A stretch of DNA of 64,000 bases from NCBI RefSeq assembly GCF_039542345.1, contig NZ_BAABHY010000001.1, positions 186,001-250,000 on the forward strand. The letters are read 5' to 3'. This DNA comes from Orbus sasakiae. Its GTDB lineage: Bacteria > Pseudomonadota > Gammaproteobacteria > Enterobacterales > Orbaceae. Made by a program: the position numbers and the translations under genes. Numbering within the stretch: position 1 is the stretch's first letter; the number at the start of each line of letters is the position of its first letter. This document shows positions 51,971 through 60,567 of this stretch, in pieces. The notes under the pieces were generated by a model. That model did not search any database, was not told the origin of the DNA, and saw nothing but the letters and a program-made list of their open reading frames with translations.

Positions 51971-53750
51971 TAATGCGACATTAATTGGTTCTATTATTTC
52001 TGTTTCCAGCACATCTGCTGTAGCTGAACTGTCACCTGATGTAAGTTCAGGATTATTAATTCTATCTGGTAGATCATACCGAGTAGGGCAAGTTGGAAGC
52101 TTTGTTCGAATTCCTCAGGGTTATAATGATCTTTTTGGTGTTATATCAGAAAGCAGTGAAACATCACTAGAAAAAGAGCAAATAGGTTTTGCATCTAATA
52201 AAAGACTTATTAAAATTGAATTAATTGGTGAAAGTATTGGTTATTGTTTTGATAGAGGTATAAGCCAATACCCTGCAGTAAATGATGAGGTTCATTTAGT
52301 ATTAGAGAAAGATTTAAAAATTGTGTACGGTGAACAAGGTGAACATTTATTCTCCATTGGGACATTATCGAGTTCAGATAGTATAGATATTAACATTGAT
52401 TTAGATAAATTGATCACAAGGCATTCTGCTATTCTTGGTTCAACAGGCTCTGGTAAATCAACCAGTGTAGCAAGTTTGCTTAGATCAATTGTTACTGATC
52501 AGGATGGTAAACCTAACAAATCATCGAGAATTATATTAGTTGATATTCATGGTGAATATTCTAAGGCTCTTAAGGATATAGCCACTGTTTTCTCTATTAC
52601 TCCTGCTGAAGATGAAGAATTATTATCTATACCATATTGGGCTGTATCTCCTGATAAACTATTAGACTTCCTATGTGGAACACTTAATGAAGTAAATAAA
52701 AATGCCATTTTAGAAAAAATAAAAGAAGAAAAAAAAATGGCCATAACTATTAATCACATCGAGAATATAGATCCAGAGAAAATTAACTCTTTTACACCAT
52801 TACCTTTTAGATTAAAGAAAATTTGGTTTGACTTAGTTTATAAAGATACAATTACTGTCGAAACTAAAGCGGACATAAGTACTCCATCTTATCGGGATGA
52901 ACACTCAAAAGGTGATCCTATACAATTAATTGCACCAATATTTAAACCACCAGGAACAGGCAGTACTCCTCCTTTTAGTTTTGGTACACATGCACTAACC
53001 CGCCAACTAGAATTGATGCGAACTAGGTTGTTAAATAACCATTATTCTTTTTTTTTAGAGCCCGGAGACTGGAATCCTGATGCTAATGGAATAATCAAGA
53101 AAGACCTAGATCATTTATTACAACAGTGGATAGGACATGATAAGCCTATTTCTATTCTTGACCTATCTGGTATGCCATCTTCACAATTTGATATGTTACT
53201 AGGTGCAATCTTAGATATCTTATTTGAATCAGCACTGTGGGGTCGTAATCTTAAAGCGGGAATGAAAAACCGCCCATTACTATTAGTACTCGAAGAGGCT
53301 CATAGATATCTATCTGGTAATAATAATGGATTGGCTAAAGATATGGTTCAGCGTATTGCCAAGGAAGGACGAAAATTTGGTATGGGCTTAATGCTAGTAA
53401 GTCAGAGACCTTCTGAGATTGATGAAACTATTTTATCACAATGTGGTACGTTATTTGCTCTACGAATTACAAACTCAAGCGATAAATCTAGAGTAAAATC
53501 AGCTATGTCAGATGGTTTATCTACAATTATAGATAGTTTACCTGTTTTAAGAACGGGAGAGGCTATTATCGTCGGAGAAGCTGCTAAGCTGCCTTCCCGT
53601 TGTCGATTCAAACTACCACCAGCAAATGGTTATCCAGATAGTAAAGACCCATTAGTATCAAAACAGTGGGGTAAGAAAGTCCAAGAAGAAAGCTATGTTA
53701 AGTTAATTCAATCATGGCGAATAAATAAGCCACTTAAAGAGGAAGAATAG
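51963..53750 (+). CDS. HerA-family ATPase of a SIR2-HerA system
   Basis: A 595-residue FtsK/HerA-type hexameric ATPase. An N-terminal HAS-barrel (about 1-135) precedes Walker A GSTGSGKS (159-166), Walker B LLLVLEEAHRYL (about 437-446) and VSQRPSEID, which carries the sensor/arginine region. In known SIR2-HerA systems the HerA hexamer docks SIR2 and controls its NADase activity. HerA ATPases are also DNA translocases working with NurA, Mre11 and Rad50 in archaea, and here an Mre11/Rad50-type pair follows. Its stop is one base before the next gene. Confidence 0.92.
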   Translation: MNSNATLIGSIISVSSTSAVAELSPDVSSGLLILSGRSYRVGQVGSFVRIPQGYNDLFGVISESSETSLEKEQIGFASNKRLIKIELIGESIGYCFDRGISQYPAVNDEVHLVLEKDLKIVYGEQGEHLFSIGTLSSSDSIDINIDLDKLITRHSAILGSTGSGKSTSVASLLRSIVTDQDGKPNKSSRIILVDIHGEYSKALKDIATVFSITPAEDEELLSIPYWAVSPDKLLDFLCGTLNEVNKNAILEKIKEEKKMAITINHIENIDPEKINSFTPLPFRLKKIWFDLVYKDTITVETKADISTPSYRDEHSKGDPIQLIAPIFKPPGTGSTPPFSFGTHALTRQLELMRTRLLNNHYSFFLEPGDWNPDANGIIKKDLDHLLQQWIGHDKPISILDLSGMPSSQFDMLLGAILDILFESALWGRNLKAGMKNRPLLLVLEEAHRYLSGNNNGLAKDMVQRIAKEGRKFGMGLMLVSQRPSEIDETILSQCGTLFALRITNSSDKSRVKSAMSDGLSTIIDSLPVLRTGEAIIVGEAAKLPSRCRFKLPPANGYPDSKDPLVSKQWGKKVQEESYVKLIQSWRINKPLKEEE

Positions 53751-53751
53751 T

Positions 53752-53964
53752 ATGGATAGAATTTCTGTTGATTCAAGCAACCTTGCATCTGTTGGATATG
53801 AACTAGAAACCAATACATTGGAAATAGAATTTAAAAAAAGCGGTATATACCAGTACTTTAATGTACCTGAACAAGTATATAATGAATTAATGACAGCTGG
53901 TTCTCATGGACAATATTTTAGCTATCAAATAAAACCACATTATTCCTACCAAAAGGTGGGGTAA
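53752..53964 (+). CDS. KTSC-domain protein
   Basis: 70 residues. VDSSNLASVGYELETNTLEI, YQYFNVPEQVYNELM and SHGQYFSYQIKPHY match the KTSC domain (named for its Lys, Thr, Ser, Cys region), associated with lysyl-tRNA synthetase fusions and phage-related proteins. It starts one base after the herA stop, so it belongs to the same operon. Its role with HerA or SbcCD is unknown. Confidence 0.85.
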   Translation: MDRISVDSSNLASVGYELETNTLEIEFKKSGIYQYFNVPEQVYNELMTAGSHGQYFSYQIKPHYSYQKVG

Positions 53965-53998
53965 ACAAATATTGTATTTAATCAATTAAGAGGAAAAA

Positions 53999-55228
53999 TT
54001 GAAATTCCTGCACACATCAGATTGGCACCTTGGCCGATCATTATATAACCGCAAACGCTATGATGAGTTTGCGGCTTTTCTCGATTGGCTTGTTGAAACA
54101 ATTATTCAACAAGAGATTGATGTATTACTTATTGCTGGGGATATTTTTGATACTAGCACACCAAGTAATAGAGCTCAGTCACTTTATTATCGTTTTTTAA
54201 ATAAAGCCTCACAAACTTGTTGTCGGCATATCGTTATTACTGGTGGTAATCATGATTCGCCCTCTTTTTTAAATGCACCTAAAGTTTTATTAGAGGCTTT
54301 GAATATTTATGTGGTGGGGGCTATAACCGATAATTTAGAAGATGAAGTGATTACGTTAATTGATATAAATAGTAATTCAGAGGCGATTATTTGTGCCGTT
54401 CCTTATCTTCGCGATAAGGATGTTCGTACTGTTGAGGCTGGCGAATCAGGAGCCGATAAAAATCTGAAATTAATTGCTGGGATTCATGATCATTATCAGA
54501 AAGTTAGCATTATTGCGCAGAAAAAACAAAAAGAAATAGGTAAAGATGTACCAATTATTGCTATGGGTCACTTATTTGCCACTGGTGGAAAAACAACCGA
54601 TAATGATGGCGTAAGAGAACTCTATGTTGGATCATTAGCTCAAGTCGGTGAAGATGCCTTTCCCGAGTGCTTTGATTATGTTGCTCTCGGACATCTACAT
54701 ATTCCTCAACGAGTTGGAAAATCAGACCGAATTCGTTATTCTGGTTCACCGATTGCAATGGGGTACGGTGAAGCAAATCAGACTAAGCAGGTTATTAACA
54801 TTACTTTTCAGGGAAAAGTACCTCAGATCAAGGAGATTACAATCCCTTGTTTTCAATCCTTAGCTCGGATTTCAGGAAATTTTGAAGATATTCTCACTAA
54901 AATAGCTGAATTAAAACTCAATAATAGCAATGCTTGGCTCGAGATTGATTATACCGGTACTGAAATAGCGCCTAATTTACAAGAGGCGCTTAATGAAGCA
55001 ATTTCAAGTTCCCAATTAGAGATATTGAGAGTAAGAAATCGCCGTCAGGTAGAAAGAATATTACGACAGGCAACAGAAGATGAGCAGCTGGAACAACTAA
55101 ATGAATTTGAAGTCTTTGAACGCTGCTTAGATGCCAATGATATTACTGAGACTGAAAGAGAAGAATTACAATTTATCTATAATGAAATTATTCGAACGAT
55201 GCAGGAAGATGATATTCGTGCTGAATAA
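53999..55228 (+). CDS. sbcD: SbcD-type (Mre11) nuclease subunit
   Basis: A 409-residue Mre11-family nuclease. The metallophosphoesterase motifs are HTSDWHLG, IAGDIFD, GGNHDS, AMGHLFA and ALGHLHIPQ; all metal ligands are present. The start is TTG with AGAGGAAAAA upstream. It forms with SbcC a complex that cleaves hairpins and blocked DNA ends. It starts 34 bases after the KTSC gene and 12 bases before sbcC. Confidence 0.95.
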   Translation: MKFLHTSDWHLGRSLYNRKRYDEFAAFLDWLVETIIQQEIDVLLIAGDIFDTSTPSNRAQSLYYRFLNKASQTCCRHIVITGGNHDSPSFLNAPKVLLEALNIYVVGAITDNLEDEVITLIDINSNSEAIICAVPYLRDKDVRTVEAGESGADKNLKLIAGIHDHYQKVSIIAQKKQKEIGKDVPIIAMGHLFATGGKTTDNDGVRELYVGSLAQVGEDAFPECFDYVALGHLHIPQRVGKSDRIRYSGSPIAMGYGEANQTKQVINITFQGKVPQIKEITIPCFQSLARISGNFEDILTKIAELKLNNSNAWLEIDYTGTEIAPNLQEALNEAISSSQLEILRVRNRRQVERILRQATEDEQLEQLNEFEVFERCLDANDITETEREELQFIYNEIIRTMQEDDIRAE

Positions 55229-55240
55229 AAAGGATCCGTT

Positions 55241-58200
55241 GTGAAAATACTTGAATTACGTTTTAAAAATTTAAATTCGTTATATGGCGAATGGCATATT
55301 GATTTTACGCGCCCAGAATATTTAACTGATGGTATTTTTGCAATTACGGGTCCTACAGGTGCCGGGAAGTCGACAATTTTAGATGCAATTTGTTTAGCTT
55401 TATATGGTGAAACACCTCGACTAGGAAAAATTACAGCTAAAAATAATGAGATCATCTCACGTAGAACAGCAGAATGTTATGCAGAAGTCACGTTTATCTC
55501 TTCATCTGGTACATATCGTTGCCATTGGAGCCAAAGCCGAGCTAGAAAGAAAATTGATGGCGCTTTGCAGGATGCTAAACATGAAATTTCAAATGGATTA
55601 AATGGCGAGGTTTTAGAATCCAAAAAAACGGATGTTAAATTAGCCATTGAAGATAAGACTGGTATGAACTTTGAGCGCTTTACACGCTCAATTCTACTTG
55701 CTCAAGGAAGCTTTGCTGCTTTTTTACAGGCATCATCAGATGAACGATCCCCTATTCTTGAGCAAATTACAGGAACTGAAATTTATAGTGATATCTCTAA
55801 AAAAGTTCATGAAAGACAAAAAATTGAAAAAGAAAAACTAGATATCTTATCAGCTGAATTGGGTGGAATAGCAGTTTTAGATGAAGCTCAGGAAAATAGT
55901 CTAAAGCAACAGCACACTGACAAATCAGTGCAGATAAAGCTGTTAATTCAGCAACAAAAGACAATACAAGAGAATCTACGTCAACATAACAATTTAAAAA
56001 CATTATCATCTGAATTACATACTTTAAAAGTATCACAAAAACACATTTTAGATGAAATTGAACAGTTTGCTACCTTTCAACAAAAACTAAATCTAGCACT
56101 GAAAGCAGCTGAATTAGAGGGGGAGTTCGCTACCCTAAGAACATTACGTAGTGAGCAAAAAACAGAGCAAGAACAGTTATTAGCGCTTGAAAACAGATTA
56201 CCAGCCATTATCAATAGCCTTAAAGATGAAGAGTCTCAATTAAATGTGAGGAAAACGTCTTTGGTTGAGATTAAAGAGCAACAAAAACAGGCTATTCCGA
56301 TAATTAATAAAGTTAGAACGCTTGATTTACAGCAAACAGAAAAACAAAACCAACTTAAGGTAGTTCAGGATGAGTCAAATAACCTTATTACTAAGATAGA
56401 AAAAAATCGCATTGATTATCAATCCTCTTTAAAAAAACAAACTGAAATAGCTGAAAAAAACCAACAAGTACAAAATTATTTAAAGATTCATTCTCAGGAT
56501 GAACAATTAATCGAGAAACTTGCCAGTATTCAGGAACAGTTAAACAGCTTTCAACAAAGCCTTTATGATCTTTCACAAAATCAATTAGCTATTGAGCAAA
56601 GAACAAAAATCTTAATTGGATATTCCAATGAGTCTAAAAATGGTAATGAACAACTTACGCAGGTCCAAAAGACGTATCAGGAGTACCAACAGACCTTTGA
56701 ACAAAAGAAAAATGTATTATCAGAAATATTAGGTGGACGTTTATTAAGAGAATATCGTAGTGATAAAGAGTATTTACTAAAAGAAAAACTTTTCAGGTTA
56801 AAAATAAGTAGCTTAGAAGAAGAGCGTCAAAAACTAATAGATGGTGCACCTTGTCCATTATGTGGTGCACTTGAACATCCCTTTGCTGTTGGTAATATTC
56901 CTGAAATAGATGAAGTAGAGAAGCAAATACAAGTATTAACTACACTCATTAAACAAGCTGAAGATATTGAAAGTGAAATTCAGCAAGCTCAGGAAAAAAT
57001 ACAACTGATTAGTGTACAAAAAGATAAAATAGAAAATAGTCTTGAAGTTCTGGCAACTAAAATCACTAGTGTAGAACAAAACTTAAAAGAGTTAGAGTCT
57101 CAGCATCAAGGTGTGAGCTCACGTAATACCCAATTAAAAAATACAATACTGAATCAACTGAATATATTTGGTGTTTCTGAACTACCAGCAAATAATGATA
57201 CGACAGAGCTTATGGTACAGCTGAGTACTCGTCGTGATAACTGGTCAAAATATCAGGAAGAAAGCAATTTATATCATGACCAAAGCAAACAAATTGAAGC
57301 TGAACAACAACAACTCGATAGTATTAAACAGTTGCTTGATAGTCAATTGAGTGAAAAACAAGTTCAGTTGACTTCACTTAAACAACAACAAGAGCAGTAT
57401 AAACAACTGCGAGCATCGCTCTATGGTGAAAAATCGCCAGATGAAGAAGAAGAAAAATTAGGAAAGATGTTGAGTGATGCTGAACAGCAATTACAAAATG
57501 TTCAAAAACGGTATGATGAGATAAAAGAACAAGATACTCAGGTCAAAACAAAAATACAGACCTTATCGGCAAATATTACACAAAGGTCCGAGGCTTTGCA
57601 AAGCAAGGAAAACAGTTTTATTTCTCACTTAGCCAAAAAATCTTTTACCAGTGAAGCTGATTTTTTAACTTGTCGCCTTTCTGAACAAGAGCGAGAAACA
57701 TTAGCTAATCAGTCTACATCACTGGCAAGTAGGAAAACTGAAATAATAACGAATATCAATGACCGCGAAAAACGTTACGCTGAAACCTTGCAACAAGTCT
57801 CACTGATACAAAATGATTATGAAACGTTGGAACAGGAAGATAAAACACTTATTTTAAAACTGAGTGAATATACTGAAACACTGGGAGCAATTAAACAACA
57901 ACTTTTAGATAATGAAAACATCAAGAACAAATTAAAAGATAAACAAACGTTAATTGATAAGCAAAAAAATGAATATCATAAGTGGCTAAAATTACATGGG
58001 TTAATTGGTTCTGCTGATGGTAAAAAATACCGTAATTTTGCCCAAAGTTTAACATTTGAAGTTATGGTTTCTCATGCTAATCAACAACTTGTAAAAATGA
58101 CAGATCGCTATTTATTAATTCCATCAAAAGAACAAACCCTTGAACTGAGTGTGATTGATAACTATCAAGCAGGTGAAATTCGATCAACAAAAAATCTCTC

Positions 58201-58495
58201 TGGTGGTGAAAGCTTTATTGTTAGTTTAGCATTAGCCCTTGGATTATCAAAAATGTCCAGTCAAAAAGTTCGAGTTGATTCGCTTTTCCTCGATGAGGGG
58301 TTTGGTACTTTAGATGAGGACGCCTTAGAAATGGCATTATCAGCATTAGCAGGATTACAGCAAGAAGGTAAATTAATTGGGGTTATTTCTCATGTATCGA
58401 CCTTAAAAGAGCGTATTAATACCCAAATAAATGTAAGTCCTCTTAATAATGGTAAAAGCCAATTAAATGGGGTGGGTTGTCGTCAGATAAATTAA
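55241..58495 (+). CDS. sbcC: SbcC-type (Rad50) ATPase subunit
   Basis: A 1084-residue SMC-like ATPase. Walker A GPTGAGKST (37-45), long Gln/Glu/Lys coiled coils, a zinc hook CPLCG near 536, the signature LSGGESFIVSLALALGLS near 985 and Walker B FLDEGFGTLDED near 1016. The start is GTG with AAAGGAT. With SbcD it forms the Mre11-Rad50-like nuclease. Terminated by the shared palindrome at 58594. Confidence 0.95.
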   Translation: MKILELRFKNLNSLYGEWHIDFTRPEYLTDGIFAITGPTGAGKSTILDAICLALYGETPRLGKITAKNNEIISRRTAECYAEVTFISSSGTYRCHWSQSRARKKIDGALQDAKHEISNGLNGEVLESKKTDVKLAIEDKTGMNFERFTRSILLAQGSFAAFLQASSDERSPILEQITGTEIYSDISKKVHERQKIEKEKLDILSAELGGIAVLDEAQENSLKQQHTDKSVQIKLLIQQQKTIQENLRQHNNLKTLSSELHTLKVSQKHILDEIEQFATFQQKLNLALKAAELEGEFATLRTLRSEQKTEQEQLLALENRLPAIINSLKDEESQLNVRKTSLVEIKEQQKQAIPIINKVRTLDLQQTEKQNQLKVVQDESNNLITKIEKNRIDYQSSLKKQTEIAEKNQQVQNYLKIHSQDEQLIEKLASIQEQLNSFQQSLYDLSQNQLAIEQRTKILIGYSNESKNGNEQLTQVQKTYQEYQQTFEQKKNVLSEILGGRLLREYRSDKEYLLKEKLFRLKISSLEEERQKLIDGAPCPLCGALEHPFAVGNIPEIDEVEKQIQVLTTLIKQAEDIESEIQQAQEKIQLISVQKDKIENSLEVLATKITSVEQNLKELESQHQGVSSRNTQLKNTILNQLNIFGVSELPANNDTTELMVQLSTRRDNWSKYQEESNLYHDQSKQIEAEQQQLDSIKQLLDSQLSEKQVQLTSLKQQQEQYKQLRASLYGEKSPDEEEEKLGKMLSDAEQQLQNVQKRYDEIKEQDTQVKTKIQTLSANITQRSEALQSKENSFISHLAKKSFTSEADFLTCRLSEQERETLANQSTSLASRKTEIITNINDREKRYAETLQQVSLIQNDYETLEQEDKTLILKLSEYTETLGAIKQQLLDNENIKNKLKDKQTLIDKQKNEYHKWLKLHGLIGSADGKKYRNFAQSLTFEVMVSHANQQLVKMTDRYLLIPSKEQTLELSVIDNYQAGEIRSTKNLSGGESFIVSLALALGLSKMSSQKVRVDSLFLDEGFGTLDEDALEMALSALAGLQQEGKLIGVISHVSTLKERINTQINVSPLNNGKSQLNGVGCRQIN

Positions 58496-58593
58496 AATAT
58501 CGGTAGAAGACTAAAAATACCTTTTTTACTAACTTGATATCCTAAATTCAGTCTAACCGGTTCGTATTATCTTTTATGATCAGACAAGTAAGG

Positions 58594-58632
58594 ATTACCT
58601 ATTTTTAATTATAACAACTAAAAATAGGTAAT
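58594..58632. terminator. Bidirectional terminator between sbcC and the condensin-like operon
   Basis: ATTACCTATTTTTA and its exact complement flank an 11-base loop, giving T-runs on either strand between convergent operons. Confidence 0.85.
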
Positions 58633-58643
58633 ACATAAACTTG

Positions 58644-59174
58644 CTATAACTCTCCAAAAACCTCTTCAAAAAATGCTTTTCCTGCGGAGGATAACACTAA
58701 ACTTCCTTTAGAATTTCGATAAGCTATATTACGCTTAACTAAAATATTATTGATGGCTTTTTCAAGAGGATCTTTAATTTCACATGCAATTAAAATCTCT
58801 TTCATCTCCTCTGTTTCAATAAGCTTAATTAATTGTTCATTAATTCCCGCTTCATGTGTTGTCATTATCTCAAACTCATATCCCTGTATTTGCACGCCTC
58901 TACCCAGAACTGTTAATAATGCATGAATTTTTAAGGCAACATCACTCAGTTGATCATTATTAGTCATGTTTCTAATAAACATAAATCCAGGTTTCATCAC
59001 CAGTTCAAAACCAATATTACTATACAGTTCTTGATAAATAGCATCATAGTGTTTAAACAATTCTTCATAGAGTGGATTTTGCTGTAACTGTCCATCTAGC
59101 GTAATAAAATCATTAATTACTTTACCATTTATGAACTCTGAATATATTTCCTGGCTTTTTGCTTTATTAATCAT
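58644..59174 (-). CDS. MksE/JetB-like condensin accessory subunit
   Basis: 176 residues from ATG 59174, which has AGGA eight bases upstream and overlaps the kleisin-like gene by eight bases; an in-frame ATG at 59195 lacks a ribosome site. The protein is small, acidic and rich in helix, with a winged-helix-like C-terminus (NNILVKRNIAYRNSKGSLVL). Size, position and partners suggest the MksE/JetB (KITE) role of binding the kleisin. Family call rests mostly on context. Confidence 0.65.
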   Translation of the reverse strand: MINKAKSQEIYSEFINGKVINDFITLDGQLQQNPLYEELFKHYDAIYQELYSNIGFELVMKPGFMFIRNMTNNDQLSDVALKIHALLTVLGRGVQIQGYEFEIMTTHEAGINEQLIKLIETEEMKEILIACEIKDPLEKAINNILVKRNIAYRNSKGSLVLSSAGKAFFEEVFGEL

Positions 59175-60567
59175 CAGACGTATCCTGTATATCATTCAAT
59201 TGAAGTGGATGGTAAACAAGTTTTAATCCACCATAGATAATTTCTTTTAACAAAAATTGTACTTTTATTGGCAGACCGATTCTGCTACGTAACCAACCTA
59301 AACCATCTAATAAATCAACTAATTTATAATCCGAAAGCGTTAAATATAAATAATTATGTACTAAAAGATGAAGATCATCGCTTTGTTTAGGTAATACATA
59401 TTCCGCCATTAATTTTTGTATATTCATTTTATGACGAATATGCTGTTGTTCATTTTGATTAAGATTGTTTTGATTGTCTAAATGAACGAGCTGATTTTGT
59501 AATTTTTCCCTTAATTTAGGTAGTGTTACTCTGAGATATTCTGTGAATAAAACGGATTGATGATTATCTCTCCAATCTAAACGAGGAGCAAAACGATGTG
59601 TTTTTAAACCAGTAAACTGATAGGCGAAGTGAAAAGCTTTAGAATCTTTATTCACATATTTATTATTTAATTTGCCATCTTGAGTTAATTGACTTTCAGC
59701 TTTTAGTTGATTAAAAAGGTGTTCAATACAATCATACTGATGACGTTGGCGTTTCCCTTGCCGGACATAGCGCTCCAGTGTTTTACGTATTATCTCAATA
59801 TTTTTAGAATAAGAACGGATACTTCCTTGTGCAAACTGTATTCGTTGACTGATTTCAGGGAATCCAGATTGTTCGAATAATTGTGCAATTTCACCAACAG
59901 CTGTTAACGCTGGCTTGCCTCTTTTTAAATCTTCACGTTCATTTAGAAACTGTAAGGTAGGTAAAACATGACGTTGATAAATACGATTAATTTGTATAAG
60001 TGCTTCTCTAATTAATCGAGTTTGAGTTAAATCTTGTATATTTTTTGCTTCAGCAATCGCTGATAAACGCTCAGTTTGACCTTGTAGGCTAGTTATATTT
60101 TGTTTAATGCGCCCATGGGTATGGCGTAGTCGCTCAAACAAGAGTGCAACGACTTCTTCGTATATTTCGTCACCAGGGGAAAGTGAAATAGAATTTAAAC
60201 GTTCGTAGCTATCATTGAGATCTTGTCTTAAACTTTCAAGTTGTTCACTGCTTAGTTCTCTTAATCGGCTTTTATCGAAATGCCTGAACATATCAAGAAC
60301 AAAACCTTGAAAAACTAAGATATTACGACTTTTATCAAGCTCAAGTAGCAACCCTGTTTTGAATAAGTTATCAGGATCAAACGTCTCTTTTAATTGTCGG
60401 GATTTGGGTTCAACTTGATTATTAATCACATCAGTAACGAGTTTATAGTAGAGAGCAAGAGGGATTTCACCCCCTTGTTCTTGCTTGTCTAAGTGATCAA
60501 TTAGTCCAAAAAAGATCTGTTTATACTCGATCATTCGGATTAATGTGATATCTGTTGATACACTCAT
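59167..60567 (-). CDS. MksF/JetA-like kleisin subunit
   Basis: 466 residues, about the length of MksF/MukF. The N-terminus has a winged-helix-like region (GEIPLALYYKLVTDVINNQ, LLLELDKSRNILVFQGFVLD), a long helical middle (about 110-330), and a C-terminal domain ending SRIGLPIKVQFLLKEIIYGG. It overlaps the SMC gene by four bases (ATGA). It is expected to bridge the SMC heads and bind the small subunit. No single motif is decisive. Confidence 0.65.
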   Translation of the reverse strand: MSVSTDITLIRMIEYKQIFFGLIDHLDKQEQGGEIPLALYYKLVTDVINNQVEPKSRQLKETFDPDNLFKTGLLLELDKSRNILVFQGFVLDMFRHFDKSRLRELSSEQLESLRQDLNDSYERLNSISLSPGDEIYEEVVALLFERLRHTHGRIKQNITSLQGQTERLSAIAEAKNIQDLTQTRLIREALIQINRIYQRHVLPTLQFLNEREDLKRGKPALTAVGEIAQLFEQSGFPEISQRIQFAQGSIRSYSKNIEIIRKTLERYVRQGKRQRHQYDCIEHLFNQLKAESQLTQDGKLNNKYVNKDSKAFHFAYQFTGLKTHRFAPRLDWRDNHQSVLFTEYLRVTLPKLREKLQNQLVHLDNQNNLNQNEQQHIRHKMNIQKLMAEYVLPKQSDDLHLLVHNYLYLTLSDYKLVDLLDGLGWLRSRIGLPIKVQFLLKEIIYGGLKLVYHPLQLNDIQDTSDD

